64,000 nt of DNA, taken from assembly GCA_963836015.1 (NCBI GenBank), contig CAWIIF010000004.1, positions 1,240,001 through 1,304,000 on the forward strand, read 5' to 3'. Shown here one piece after another: positions 45,933 to 54,957 of this stretch (position 1 is the stretch's first letter; each line of letters begins with the position of its first letter). Source of the stretch: CAWCDJ01 sp963836015 (GTDB lineage Bacteria > Acidobacteriota > Terriglobia > Bryobacterales > Bryobacteraceae). The notes under the pieces were generated by a model. That model was given only the letters and a program-made list of their open reading frames with translations. It was not told where the DNA came from and did not search any database. Both the position numbers and the translations under genes were made by a program.

Positions 45933-47995
45933 TGAGACCACTGCTGATCGCTCTTCTTCTTACCCAAACGGCCGCGGCCCAGAAGCCGGTCAAGTTCGAA
46001 TCCACGACGCAGCTCGTGGTCGTGAACGTCTCGGCGAAATCCAAATCGGGCGAGCCCGTGGAGAATCTCAAGGCATCGGATTTCACCGTTACCGAAGACG
46101 GCAAGCCGCAGCAGATCAAAGTCTTCGAGTTCCAGCGGCTGGAAGACACGGCCCTTCCCGCTCCGGCGCTGGCCCCGCGCGCCGCCACACCCGCTGCCGC
46201 CGCGGTCAAGCCGGCCGCCGCGATCGCTCCGTCCAAACCCGGGGAGATTAAATACAAGGACCGCCGCCTGCTCGTGCTGTTCTTCGACCTTTCCGGTATG
46301 GCCGTGGCCGATCAGCTTCGCGCCCAGCGGTCCGCGCAGAAGTTCGTCGCCACGCGCATCACGCCTTCCGACATGGTGGCGGTCATGACTTTCTCCACCG
46401 AACTCCGGGTCCTGCAGGATTTCACGGACGACCGCGACGCGCTCTCCAAGGTCATCCAGGGCCTGGTCGCGGGCGATACCGGAACAGCCAATGGTTCGAC
46501 CGGGGACGACAGTGAAGTCGACACGGGCGCAGCTTATACGCAGGACGATTCCGAATTCAACATCTTCAATACCGACCGCAAGCTCGCGGCGCTGGAATCG
46601 GCGGTCAAGATGCTCGGCAGCCTGGCCGAAAAGAAGGCGCTCGTGTACTTCGCGAGCGGCATGACTTTGAATGGCGCCGATAACCAGGCGCAGCTTCGCG
46701 CCACGGTGAATGCCGCCATCCGCGGCAACGTCTCGTTCTACCCGGTGGACGCCCGCGGCCTGGTAGCCACCGCGCCGCTCGGCGATGCCACGCAAGGCTC
46801 GCAGGGCGGCCAGGGGATGTACTCCGGCAGCTCGCAGCGCCAGGTGCAGTCCAACTTCCAGGGCCAGCAGGAAACGCTCTACACGCTCGCCGTCGATACC
46901 GGGGGCAAGGCGCTTCTTGACCAGAACGATCTCTCGCTGGGCATCGCGCAGGCGCAGAAGGACATCGCGAGCTACTACATCCTCGGCTACTACAGCACCA
47001 ACACCGCGCTCGACGGCCGCTACCGCCGCATCAAGGTGCAGATCGGCAAGAGCCTCACGGCGAAGCTCGATTACCGCAGCGGCTATTTCGCCTCCAAGGA
47101 GTTCCGGCAGTTCAACTCCACCGACCGCGAGCGCCAGTTGCAGGAAGCTCTCATGCTGGGCGACCCGGTAACCGACCTCACATTGGCGCTGGAGGTGAAT
47201 TATTTCCGCCAGGCCCGCGACCGTTACTTCGTGCCGGTCTCCCTGAAGATCCCCGGCAGCGACATCGAGCTGGCGCGGAAAGGCGGTGCCGAGAGCACCC
47301 GCCTCGATTTCATCGGCGAAGTCCGGGATTCCAAAGGGATGATCCAGGGCACCGTCCGCGATGAGATCACCGTCAAGCTGAAAGGCGAAAACGCCGGGCA
47401 GCTCGCCAGGCGCAACCTGGAGTACGACACCGGCTTCACGCTCCAGCCCGGCCCGTATACCGTGAAATTCCTGGCCCGCGACAACGAGACCGGCAAGATG
47501 GGAACTTTCGAGACGAAGTTCACGGTACCGGATCTGACGACCGACCAGAAGCATCTGCCCATCAGCTCGGTGGTCCTCTCCTACCAGCGCGAGAAGCTCG
47601 ATGCCGCCGTGGCCTCGGTGGAGAAGGATAAGAAGCTGCTTGCCGAGAATCCCCTGGTCAAAAATGACCAGAAGCTGGTGCCCAGCGTGACCCGCGTCTT
47701 CCGCAAAGATCAGGAGATGTACGTTTACCTCGAGGCCTACCAGCCCTCCGCCCAGCAAACGCAGTTCATGGTGGCGACAGTCGCGTTCTACCGCGGCAAG
47801 GTCAAGGCCTTCGAGACCGCCCCGCTCAAGATCTCCGAGGGCCTGAACGCCAAATCGAAGGCCGTTCCGGTGAGCTTCAGCTTTCCGCTCGAGAAGCTAG
47901 AACCCGGCCGCTACACCTGCCAGGTGAGCGTGGTGGATCCGAGTGTGCAGAAGTTCGCCGTCTGGCGCTCGCCCATCGCCGTGCTGCCTAAGTAG
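45932..47995 (+). CDS. Exported VWFA-related acidobacterial protein with altered MIDAS
   Basis: A 687-residue product: signal peptide (about 1-17), the family lead-in (TTQLVVVNVSAKSKSGEPVENL), a VWA domain of the TIGR03436 type (about 110-370) and a C-terminal beta-rich region of about 300 residues. The metal site reads DLSGM (119-123), so the last serine of DxSxS is replaced by methionine, unlike the protein at 1157-2113. ATG 45932 overlaps the receptor stop (TAATG), so the two proteins are made together and may act together at the outer membrane. Confidence 0.88.
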   Translation: MRPLLIALLLTQTAAAQKPVKFESTTQLVVVNVSAKSKSGEPVENLKASDFTVTEDGKPQQIKVFEFQRLEDTALPAPALAPRAATPAAAAVKPAAAIAPSKPGEIKYKDRRLLVLFFDLSGMAVADQLRAQRSAQKFVATRITPSDMVAVMTFSTELRVLQDFTDDRDALSKVIQGLVAGDTGTANGSTGDDSEVDTGAAYTQDDSEFNIFNTDRKLAALESAVKMLGSLAEKKALVYFASGMTLNGADNQAQLRATVNAAIRGNVSFYPVDARGLVATAPLGDATQGSQGGQGMYSGSSQRQVQSNFQGQQETLYTLAVDTGGKALLDQNDLSLGIAQAQKDIASYYILGYYSTNTALDGRYRRIKVQIGKSLTAKLDYRSGYFASKEFRQFNSTDRERQLQEALMLGDPVTDLTLALEVNYFRQARDRYFVPVSLKIPGSDIELARKGGAESTRLDFIGEVRDSKGMIQGTVRDEITVKLKGENAGQLARRNLEYDTGFTLQPGPYTVKFLARDNETGKMGTFETKFTVPDLTTDQKHLPISSVVLSYQREKLDAAVASVEKDKKLLAENPLVKNDQKLVPSVTRVFRKDQEMYVYLEAYQPSAQQTQFMVATVAFYRGKVKAFETAPLKISEGLNAKSKAVPVSFSFPLEKLEPGRYTCQVSVVDPSVQKFAVWRSPIAVLPK

Positions 47996-48016
47996 GATAG
48001 GCCTCCTGGCCTGTCC
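47995..48016. repeat. Degenerate copy of the palindromic repeat, or terminator stem
   Basis: GGATAGGCC, TCCT, GGCCTGTCC form a stem with one G-U pair. The sequence matches the core of the repeat at 57105-57159 with a few changes. A second small hairpin (CTCGAGC, GAA, GCTCGAG) follows. It overlaps the VWA gene's last base. Confidence 0.5.
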
Positions 48017-48038
48017 AACTCGAGCGAAGCTCGAGCTT

Positions 48039-48461
48039 CTATCCCGCGCGCTCCGCGGCCTCGCGGGCATCGCCGTAAACTTCCTCGCGAACGATCCGTT
48101 CGGTGGCCTCGTTGAGATATTCGTAGAGCGCCGCGCTCAGCTCCTGGAACTCCGGCCAGAGCGTGCCGTCGACGAAGGACTTCGGCACCCGCACCATAAC
48201 CGTGGTATATCGCTGGCGATTGTATCGGTACGGCTCCAGCCCGTACCGCCGGCACAAGGCCGCGAACAGCCTCCTCTGCCAGCGATCCGTAAACCGGAAC
48301 GTGTATTCGCGCGGCTGCTCGACCTTCTGCATGCCGGCCAGCGCCTGCTTCACCCGTTCGATTGCCGCCGCGGCCGCGTTGCGCTCGCCGTCCGTCGAAG
48401 CGCCCTCGAAGAGCGCGGAGATCTTGCGAAGCTTGTCGCGCAGTTGCTGCTCGGTAGTCAT
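48039..48461 (-). CDS. DUF2786-like protein
   Basis: A 140-residue soluble protein. The N-terminal helix pair (LRDKLRKISALFEGASTDGE, AAAAIERVKQALAGMQK) resembles DUF2786. The rest (YTFRFTDRWQRRLFAALCRR, YTTVMVRVPKSFVDGTLWPE) resembles the domain that often follows it, which is linked to nucleic-acid contacts but not characterised. It is convergent with the VWA gene. No operon partner. Confidence 0.65.
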   Translation of the reverse strand: MTTEQQLRDKLRKISALFEGASTDGERNAAAAAIERVKQALAGMQKVEQPREYTFRFTDRWQRRLFAALCRRYGLEPYRYNRQRYTTVMVRVPKSFVDGTLWPEFQELSAALYEYLNEATERIVREEVYGDAREAAERAG

Positions 48462-48592
48462 TGGAATCTTCGATCTTACAGCATGGCGCCCCGGCGTAGG
48501 CGTCTGTAGATAAAAGATATATTTACCTGAAAAACTGGTTACGGTATAGCCTTAGGAGCGGCTCTCCCTGGCCGCGAAATCGGAGGCAAAGA

Positions 48593-49314
48593 TTGACGAG
48601 GCTTCATTCCGCTCCCCGCCACGCTTCTATTTGCCGGCTTCATTCAGGCTCAGCCCGCGCCGGCGCAGGCGCCGGCTTCGCCCCAACCCGAGTTCAAGAC
48701 GCTCCTGTCGGCCTTTGTCTCCGGCGAGAAGACCATCTTCTATGACGATTTCACCGACATGGGCCTTGGAGACGCTCGCCCTCTGGGTTCAAAACGGGCG
48801 GCTTCGGGTTTTCCTCAACGGCGAAAAGCACCTCGACTTCAACCAGGTGGAGATGCCGCCCATCGACAGTGTCGAGTTCGCGCACGATTTCTACGGCGCC
48901 AATCAGGCGATCGGCTACCGCACGGTCCGGTTCGCCGAATCGGCGCCCGATTTCAGCCAGACCATCGCTTCGTCCGGACGCTTCGTGACGCACGGCATTC
49001 TGTTCGATACCGATAGCGACCGCCTGAAGCCGGAATCGGCGCCTGTCATCCAGACTATTGCCCGCGGCCTCGAAACCAATCCGAACCTGAAGCTGCAGAT
49101 CGAAGGCCACACGGATTCCGTGGGCAACGCGGCTCACAATTTGGATCTCTCCAAGTGCCGCGCCGAAGCCGTGAAGGCCGTGCTGGCCAGCCAGTTCGGC
49201 ATCGACGAAGCCCGGCTCGGCACCGCCGGACTTGGCGCTACCAAGCCCATCGATTCGAACGACACGCCGCAGGGGCGGTCGCAAAACTGCCGCGTGGAAT
49301 TCGTCCGGCAGTAG
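48593..49314 (+). pseudogene. OmpA-family protein, two frameshifts
   Basis: Three frames must be joined. TTG 48593, seven bases after GGAGG, gives MTRLHSA. A second frame gives the signal peptide and linker (ATLLFAGFIQAQPAPAQ to IFYDDFTDMGLGD). A third frame, from about 48776, gives LALWVQNGRLRVFLNGEK and an OmpA peptidoglycan-binding domain (about the last 115 residues; FDTDSDRLKPES, LQIEGHTDSVGN, NCRVEFVRQ). Putting back one GC dinucleotide at 48611 and one at 48774 yields a single open frame of about 240 residues with a normal signal peptide. So it is either a broken gene or an intact gene with sequence errors. Confidence 0.75.
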
Positions 49315-49355
49315 CGCCGCGGCGCAAGGGCCGCCGCTTCCTCTACACTGGTTGC

Positions 49356-50453
49356 ATGGAGGGCGGCTACTTTCCGATTTTGCGCGACCGTGTACGTCCG
49401 CGCGAATTCAATTCGCTGTTCCTGTTCGTCACCTCGCGCTGCAATGCGCGCTGCCGCACCTGCTTTTATTTCGACAAGCTGAACAGCCGCGACGACCTTA
49501 CCTTCGACCAGATCGCGCGGATCTCCGAAACCGCGCCGCCCTTCCGCAAGCTGTGGATCTCCGGCGGCGAGCCGTTCCTGCGAGACGAGCTCGCCGACAT
49601 CATCACCTTGTTCGTACGGCGCAACGGCGTGCGGAATGTGAACCTGCCCACCAACGGGCTGCTCCCGGAGAAGATGTTTCCGGCGGTGGACCGCATGCTC
49701 GAGCAGTGTCCGGAGACGGCGATCGACTTGAACTTCTCGCTCGACGGACTGGAACATACGCACGATTCGATCCGCGGCGTTCCCCGCAATTTCGAGCGCA
49801 CGCTGGCCGCGATGCAAGAAGCCGGCGAGCGTTACGGCGGCAACCCGCGGCTGCGGCGCAACGTCCTCACCGTCATCACGCGGGAAAACCGGGACGAGGT
49901 GGAGGCGCTGGCGGCGCGCCTGGCCGAAACCACCGGCATCGACGGCCACTACTTCGAAACGATTCGCGGGCAGGCCCCCGACCCTTCGCTTAAACAGTTG
50001 ACCCGCGAATCCGTCGCCGCGCTGCACAGCCGGCTCATGCCCTTCCACCGGCGCTACGCGAAGAAGCTGTTCGCCCGTCTCGCTCCGGGTGTTCGCCAGT
50101 TGGCGGCGCTCTGGTACCTGGGCAATCTCCGCTTCCACTACGACCTGCACGAGCAGTGCCTGGAATCGCCGAAGGCCTGGCCCATGCCCTGTACAGCCGG
50201 CGAGACCACCATCGTAATCGACCACAACGGCCGCTTCCGCGCGTGCGAGATGCGCGGTATCGTGGGCGACCTGCACGATTTCGATTTCGACATCCGGCGC
50301 GCCCTGGCTTCGGACGCGATGCGCGGCGAAGTCGCTGCGATTCCAGGGGCGAACTGCTGGTGCACGCACAGCTGCTTCATCCAGGACAGCTCGAAATTCT
50401 CTCCCGGCGCGCAACTCTGGAGAATCCCGCTGGCCGGGTTGCGCGTCAAATAG
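49356..50453 (+). CDS. Radical SAM protein with SPASM-like C-terminus
   Basis: A 365-residue enzyme. The radical SAM cluster motif CNARCRTC lies at about residues 32-39 (TSRCNARCRTCFYF), followed by SGGEPFLRDEL, which binds SAM. The C-terminal part has several cysteines (PCTAGETTIVIDHNGRFRAC, then NCWCTHSC), as in SPASM domains that bind extra 4Fe-4S clusters. ATG 49356 is chosen because the fold begins just after it; the frame runs further upstream. Substrate unknown; no small peptide precursor is seen beside it. Confidence 0.85.
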   Translation: MEGGYFPILRDRVRPREFNSLFLFVTSRCNARCRTCFYFDKLNSRDDLTFDQIARISETAPPFRKLWISGGEPFLRDELADIITLFVRRNGVRNVNLPTNGLLPEKMFPAVDRMLEQCPETAIDLNFSLDGLEHTHDSIRGVPRNFERTLAAMQEAGERYGGNPRLRRNVLTVITRENRDEVEALAARLAETTGIDGHYFETIRGQAPDPSLKQLTRESVAALHSRLMPFHRRYAKKLFARLAPGVRQLAALWYLGNLRFHYDLHEQCLESPKAWPMPCTAGETTIVIDHNGRFRACEMRGIVGDLHDFDFDIRRALASDAMRGEVAAIPGANCWCTHSCFIQDSSKFSPGAQLWRIPLAGLRVK

Positions 50454-50478
50454 CCAAAACCCGGTAAAATGAAAGCAG

Positions 50479-50976
50479 ATGCCCAATAAATTCGACGTTT
50501 TCGGCACCGCCGCCTCGATCGCCAAAGGGATGGGAGTCACTCTCAAAGAGATGATGTCGCCCACGGTGACCGAATATTATCCCGACGAGCCGCCGAAATT
50601 CGAAGAGCGCTTCCGGGGCGTTCACGTTCTGCAGCGCGACGAAAACGGAATGGAAAAGTGCGTCGCCTGCTTCCTTTGCGCGGCTGCCTGCCCTTCCAAC
50701 TGCATCTACATCGAGGCCGCGGAAAACACCGAGAAGGTCCGCATTTCGGGCGGCGAGCGCTACGCCAAGGTCTATAACATCGACTACAACCGCTGCATTT
50801 TCTGCGGGTACTGCGTCGAGGCCTGTCCCACCGACGCCATCACTCACGGGCACGGGTTCGAGGCTGCCAGCTTCAATACGTCCACGTTGGTCAAGCGGAA
50901 AGAGGACATGCTCGCCCCCGTGCCGCCCGGCGCGAAGCCGCCGGTAGTCGCCGCTGAAGAAGTGGCTGCGCATTAG
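50479..50976 (+). CDS. nuoI: NADH-quinone oxidoreductase subunit I
   Basis: A 165-residue subunit that carries clusters N6a and N6b of complex I. Two complete 4Fe-4S motifs are present (CVACFLCAAACP and CIFCGYCVEACP), with the N-terminal amphipathic helix (AKGMGVTLKEMM) and IEAAENTEKVR in between. The C-terminal 30 residues are rich in Ala, Pro and Val. No other nuo gene is near, so it is separated from the main nuo operon, or is a second copy. Confidence 0.92.
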   Translation: MPNKFDVFGTAASIAKGMGVTLKEMMSPTVTEYYPDEPPKFEERFRGVHVLQRDENGMEKCVACFLCAAACPSNCIYIEAAENTEKVRISGGERYAKVYNIDYNRCIFCGYCVEACPTDAITHGHGFEAASFNTSTLVKRKEDMLAPVPPGAKPPVVAAEEVAAH

Positions 50977-50982
50977 CGCTTC

Positions 50983-51624
50983 ATGTTTCGGGCGATCAAG
51001 GACCAGATCGACACCATCTTCCGGGAAGACCCGGCAGCTAAGAGTGTCATCGAAATCTTCACCTGCTACCCCGGCTTCCATGCAATCCTTCTGCATCGCC
51101 TGGCGCACAAGCTGTATTGCTGGCATGTGCCCCTGCTGCCGCGCCTCATCTCGCAGCTCAGCCGCTTTCTGACACAGATCGAGATCCACCCCGGCGCGAC
51201 CATCGGAAGGCGCTTTTTCATCGACCACGGCTCGGGCGTGGTGATCGGCGAGACCACTGAGATCGGCGACGATGTGCTGCTCTACCAGCAGGTGACCCTG
51301 GGCGGCACCGGTAACGAGCGCGGCAAGCGCCATCCCACCCTCGGCAACAATGTAGTGGTCGGCACCGGCGCGAAAGTCCTGGGCAATATCCGGATCGGCG
51401 ACAACGTGAAGATCGGCGCGGGTTCCGTGGTCGTGCACCCCGTTCCCGCCAACTCGACCGTGGTCGGAATCCCCGGCCGCGTGGTCGGCGTACGATCCGA
51501 AGGAACGCTGGAACACGGGCGTCTGCCCGACCCGGAAGGCCAGGCGATCGACGATCTTGCGCGCCGCGTCGCCGAGCTCGAAGCCGCCTTAAACAAGCTG
51601 CTGGTCTCCGACCGGCACCGCTGA
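50983..51624 (+). CDS. cysE: Serine O-acetyltransferase
   Basis: A 213-residue enzyme that makes O-acetylserine from serine and acetyl-CoA, the first step of cysteine synthesis. A helical N-terminus (FREDPAAKSVIEIFTCYPGF) is followed by a left-handed beta-helix with hexapeptide repeats (GATIGRRFFIDHGSGVVIGETTEIGD in two stretches, VTLGGTGNERGKRHPTLGN). Catalytic His and Asp are present (FIDHGSG, CYPGFHAI). It is the short EpsC-like form, with a coiled-coil tail (DDLARRVAELEAALNKL). It starts six bases after nuoI. Confidence 0.93.
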   Translation: MFRAIKDQIDTIFREDPAAKSVIEIFTCYPGFHAILLHRLAHKLYCWHVPLLPRLISQLSRFLTQIEIHPGATIGRRFFIDHGSGVVIGETTEIGDDVLLYQQVTLGGTGNERGKRHPTLGNNVVVGTGAKVLGNIRIGDNVKIGAGSVVVHPVPANSTVVGIPGRVVGVRSEGTLEHGRLPDPEGQAIDDLARRVAELEAALNKLLVSDRHR

Positions 51625-51684
51625 GCGTTGTTCACTCACAGAGCCGCGACCGTGAGGGAGCGGGCCGTCGTATACACTAATCTC

Positions 51685-52071
51685 ATGACCCGCAGACTGC
51701 TGATCCTCTTCACGTTGCTCGCCGCCTTCGCGTTTGCGCAGGGTCCGGTCTATGAGCTTCGGACCTACACTTGTTACGAAGGCAAGCTGGACGCCCTGAA
51801 GGCCCGCTTCCGCGATCACACCATCGAAATCTTCAACCGCCATCACATGAAAAGCATCGGCTACTGGGTCCCCCAGGACGAACGGTCCAAGACCACGCTG
51901 ATCTACATCCTGGAGCATCCCAGCCTGGAAGCCGCCAAGGCCAATTGGACGGCGTTCCGCAACGATCCCGAGTGGAAGAAGGTCGCGGCCGAATCCGAAG
52001 CTAACGGCAAAATCGTGCAGCACGTGGATTCGGTGTTCATGGACCCGACCGACTTCTCCCCCTTGAAATAA
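51685..52071 (+). CDS. Exported NIPSNAP-family protein
   Basis: A 128-residue product with a signal peptide (LLILFTLLAAFAFA) and a NIPSNAP/dimeric alpha-beta barrel domain (VYELRTYTCYEGKLDALKAR, HHMKSIGYWVPQD, AKANWTAFRNDPEWKKV). The family is of unknown function, often found near isoprenoid or aromatic breakdown genes. ATG 51685 is chosen for the signal peptide. It is two bases upstream of the carboxylase gene and is probably co-transcribed with it. Confidence 0.85.
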   Translation: MTRRLLILFTLLAAFAFAQGPVYELRTYTCYEGKLDALKARFRDHTIEIFNRHHMKSIGYWVPQDERSKTTLIYILEHPSLEAAKANWTAFRNDPEWKKVAAESEANGKIVQHVDSVFMDPTDFSPLK

Positions 52072-52073
52072 CC

Positions 52074-53621
52074 GTGGACGTCGCACGCCACGCGCACATG
52101 CGCCTCCTGGTCGAGCAGTTGCAGGCGCTCGAAGCCCGCCTCCGCCTGGGTGGCGGGTCATCGCGCATCGACCGCCAGCATCGCGCCGGCAAGATGACCG
52201 CGCGCGAGCGCGTCGCGGGCCTGCTCGATGCCGGCTCGCCCTTCCTCGAGATCGGCCTGCTCATCGCCTACGACCGTTATGAGGGGCAGGCGCCGGCCGC
52301 CGGCGTAGTCACCGGCGTCGGCAGGATCGAAGGCCGGCCCGCCGTAGTGGTGGCCAACGACGCCACCGTGAAGGCCGGGTCCTGGTGGCCCGAGACCATC
52401 ACGAAAATCCTGCGCGCGCAGGAGATCGCCATGCGCAATCACCTGCCGATCGTCTACCTGGTGGATTCTGCGGGCGTCAATCTTCCCTACCAGGACGGCA
52501 TCTTCCCCGGCCAGTATGGCGCCGGGCGCATCTTCTATTACAACTCGCTCATGCGTCGGAAACTGCGGATTCCGCAGATCGCCGCCGTGATGGGGCCGTG
52601 CATCGCCGGGGGCGCCTACCTGCCCGCGCTGAGCGACGTCATCGTCATGGTGGAGGGCACCAGCTTCATGGGGCTGGGCGGCCCCAACCTCGTGAAAGGC
52701 GCGACCGGGCAGGTGATCGACGCTGAATCGCTGGGCGGCGCGCGCCTGCACACGGCGTCGAGTGGCGTGGCGCACTACATGGCGGCGGACGATGCCGATT
52801 GCCTCGCCCGCATCCGCCAGCGGTTCCGCGCACTCCCCGCGCCGCCCGTGAACCCTCCGGGGCGCGAACCGGCCCGCGACATCGCAGATATCTACGGCGT
52901 CCTTCCCGCCGATCACCGCCTGCCCTACGAAGTGGAGGAGATCCTCCTGCGCATCTTCGACGCCGGCGACTATTCCGAATTCCAGCCCGAGTATGCGCCC
53001 GAAATGCTGTGCGCGAATGCCCGTTTGGCGGGGTGCCCGGTATCGATCATCGCCAATCGCCGGGGCTTTCTGAAAGCGGAGGGCCGCCCGCGTATCGGCG
53101 GAATCGTTTATACGGAGTCGGCGCGCAAAGTAGCGTATTTCGTCGAGACCAGCGAGCGGCTGGGCCAGCCCCTGATCTACATTCAGGATGTTTCGGGTTT
53201 CATGGTCGGCCCGGAGGCGGAGCGCGAAGGCATCATCCGCGCGGGCGCTGAGATGGTCGAGACCATGTCGTGCGCGTCGGTGCCCAAGATCGTCCTCACG
53301 GTCAACCATGCGAGCGGGGCGGGATACTACGCCATGGCCGGCCAGGGGTTCGACCCCAATTTCACCTTCAGCTGGCCGACCGCGCGCATCGGCGTGATGG
53401 AGGGCGATTCCGCGGTGATGGCGCTCTATTCAGCGGAGCTGGAAAAGTACAAGGGCGGGACCGTGCCGGAGGATCTGCGCGAATCCATCGAGCGCACGCG
53501 CGCCGATTACGAGCGCTGGCTCGATGCCCGCTACGCCGCGGCCCGCGGCCACTGCGACGCCGTGATCGACCCCGTCGAGACGCGCAAAGTGCTATCGTTC
53601 GCGCTGGAGGCCTGCCGGTGA
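52074..53621 (+). CDS. Acyl-CoA carboxylase beta (carboxyltransferase) subunit
   Basis: A 515-residue subunit that moves CO2 from biotin to an acyl-CoA. The N-terminal crotonase-like domain has RIDRQHRAGKMTARERV, and IPQIAAVMGPCIAGGAYLPALSD marks the acyl-CoA oxyanion pocket. The C-terminal domain has YIQDVSGFMVG and VPKIVLTVNHASGAGYYAM for biotin. It is closest in layout to methylcrotonyl/geranyl-CoA carboxylase beta chains. The start is GTG 52074; ATG 52098 is possible. The alpha subunit with biotin is absent from the window. The stop overlaps the AtuA gene by four bases. Confidence 0.92.
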   Translation: MDVARHAHMRLLVEQLQALEARLRLGGGSSRIDRQHRAGKMTARERVAGLLDAGSPFLEIGLLIAYDRYEGQAPAAGVVTGVGRIEGRPAVVVANDATVKAGSWWPETITKILRAQEIAMRNHLPIVYLVDSAGVNLPYQDGIFPGQYGAGRIFYYNSLMRRKLRIPQIAAVMGPCIAGGAYLPALSDVIVMVEGTSFMGLGGPNLVKGATGQVIDAESLGGARLHTASSGVAHYMAADDADCLARIRQRFRALPAPPVNPPGREPARDIADIYGVLPADHRLPYEVEEILLRIFDAGDYSEFQPEYAPEMLCANARLAGCPVSIIANRRGFLKAEGRPRIGGIVYTESARKVAYFVETSERLGQPLIYIQDVSGFMVGPEAEREGIIRAGAEMVETMSCASVPKIVLTVNHASGAGYYAMAGQGFDPNFTFSWPTARIGVMEGDSAVMALYSAELEKYKGGTVPEDLRESIERTRADYERWLDARYAAARGHCDAVIDPVETRKVLSFALEACR

Positions 53622-54952
53622 TTCGCATCGCCAACGGTCAGGGGTTTTGGGGCGACTGGCTGGAAGCGCCGGTCCGCCTGGTGGAGCAGGGGCCCATCGA
53701 CTACCTGGCGCTCGACTACCTGGCCGAGATCACCATGTCGATCCTGCAGAAGCAGAAGCAGGCCGACCCGAACCTCGGCTACGCGCGCGATTTTCCGCCC
53801 CTGGTGGCGCGCATCGCCAGGCACATCCGCGAGCGCGGCGTGAAGGTGATCGCCAATGCCGGAGGCGTCAACCCGGTCGCCTGCGCGCGCGAAGTGGTGC
53901 GCCTGGCACCCGGAATCAAGGTGGCGGTAGTGTTGGGCGACGACGTTTACCCGCGCCTCGACGAGTTCCTGGCCAAGGGCTACGAGATGCGCGACATGGA
54001 TACGGGCGAGCCGCTCTCAGTCATCCGCGGCCGCATCCAGAGCGCGAACGCCTACATCGGGGCATTTCCGCTGGCCGAAGCGCTCGCCACCGGCGCCCAT
54101 GTGGTGATCGCCGGGCGATCCACCGACACCGCGCTCACGCTGGCGCCCATGATTCACCGCTACGGATGGGGCCCGGAGGAGTACGACAAGCTTGCCGCCG
54201 GGACTATCGCCGGCCACATCATCGAGTGCGGCGCGCAGTGCACCGGCGGAAACTGCCAGGTGGAGTGGCAGAGCATCCCCGACATGGCGGGCATCGGATA
54301 CCCGATTATCGAGGCCGAGCCCGACGGCACGTTCGCCGTCACCAAGCACCCGGTCGCGGGCGGGCGCGTCAACGTCCACACCGTGAAAGAGCAGCTTCTG
54401 TATGAGCTCGGCGACCCCAAGAACTACATCACGCCCGATTGTGTCGCCGACTTCACCACCATCCGGCTGGAGGATGCCGGCCCCGACCGCGTACGTGTGA
54501 GCGGCATCCGCGGCGGAAGACGGCCGCCCTCCCTGAAGCTCTCGATCAGCTACGCCAATGGCTGGAAGGCCACCGGCACCCTGGTCTACTCCTGGCCCCA
54601 AACGCTCGAGAAGGCGCGCGCCGCCGACCGCATCGTGCGCGAACGGCTCCAGAATCTTGGTCTCTCGTTCGAGGAGATCTACACCGAATTCTTCGGCGTC
54701 AACGCCTGCCACGGCCCCGCCGCGCCGCCGAACCCCGATCCGCCCGAGGTGCAGGTGCGGATCGGCGTCCGCGGCCAGGACAAAAAGGCCGTGGACCGCT
54801 TCACGCGCGAACTGATCCCGCTGGTGCTGAACGGCCCGCCCGGAGCGACGGGTTTCGGCGAAGGTCGCCCGCCGGTCCGTGAAATCGTCGCGTACTGGTC
54901 GGCCCTGGTGCCCCGGGAAGAGATCCTTACGACCGTAGAAGTGATAGGGTAG
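53618..54952 (+). CDS. AtuA-family (DUF1446) protein
   Basis: A 444-residue protein of the acyclic terpene utilisation AtuA family. Motifs: IRIANGQGFWGDWLEAP at the start, YLALDYLAEITMSIL, VIANAGGVNP, GRSTDTALTLAPMIH and CTGGNCQVEWQ. AtuA is needed for growth on citronellol and geraniol in pseudomonads, but its reaction is not known. The start is GTG 53618, within the stop of the carboxylase gene (GTGA). The pair suggests breakdown of a branched or isoprenoid acyl-CoA; the other Atu/Liu enzymes are not seen here. Confidence 0.92.
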   Translation: MIRIANGQGFWGDWLEAPVRLVEQGPIDYLALDYLAEITMSILQKQKQADPNLGYARDFPPLVARIARHIRERGVKVIANAGGVNPVACAREVVRLAPGIKVAVVLGDDVYPRLDEFLAKGYEMRDMDTGEPLSVIRGRIQSANAYIGAFPLAEALATGAHVVIAGRSTDTALTLAPMIHRYGWGPEEYDKLAAGTIAGHIIECGAQCTGGNCQVEWQSIPDMAGIGYPIIEAEPDGTFAVTKHPVAGGRVNVHTVKEQLLYELGDPKNYITPDCVADFTTIRLEDAGPDRVRVSGIRGGRRPPSLKLSISYANGWKATGTLVYSWPQTLEKARAADRIVRERLQNLGLSFEEIYTEFFGVNACHGPAAPPNPDPPEVQVRIGVRGQDKKAVDRFTRELIPLVLNGPPGATGFGEGRPPVREIVAYWSALVPREEILTTVEVIG

Positions 54953-54957
54953 GCAGA

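Noticed and set aside
42450..45941. A minus-strand open frame of 1163 codons over the receptor gene
   Set aside because: It is the antisense of a clear TonB-dependent receptor; the composition is low-complexity and no motif is present.
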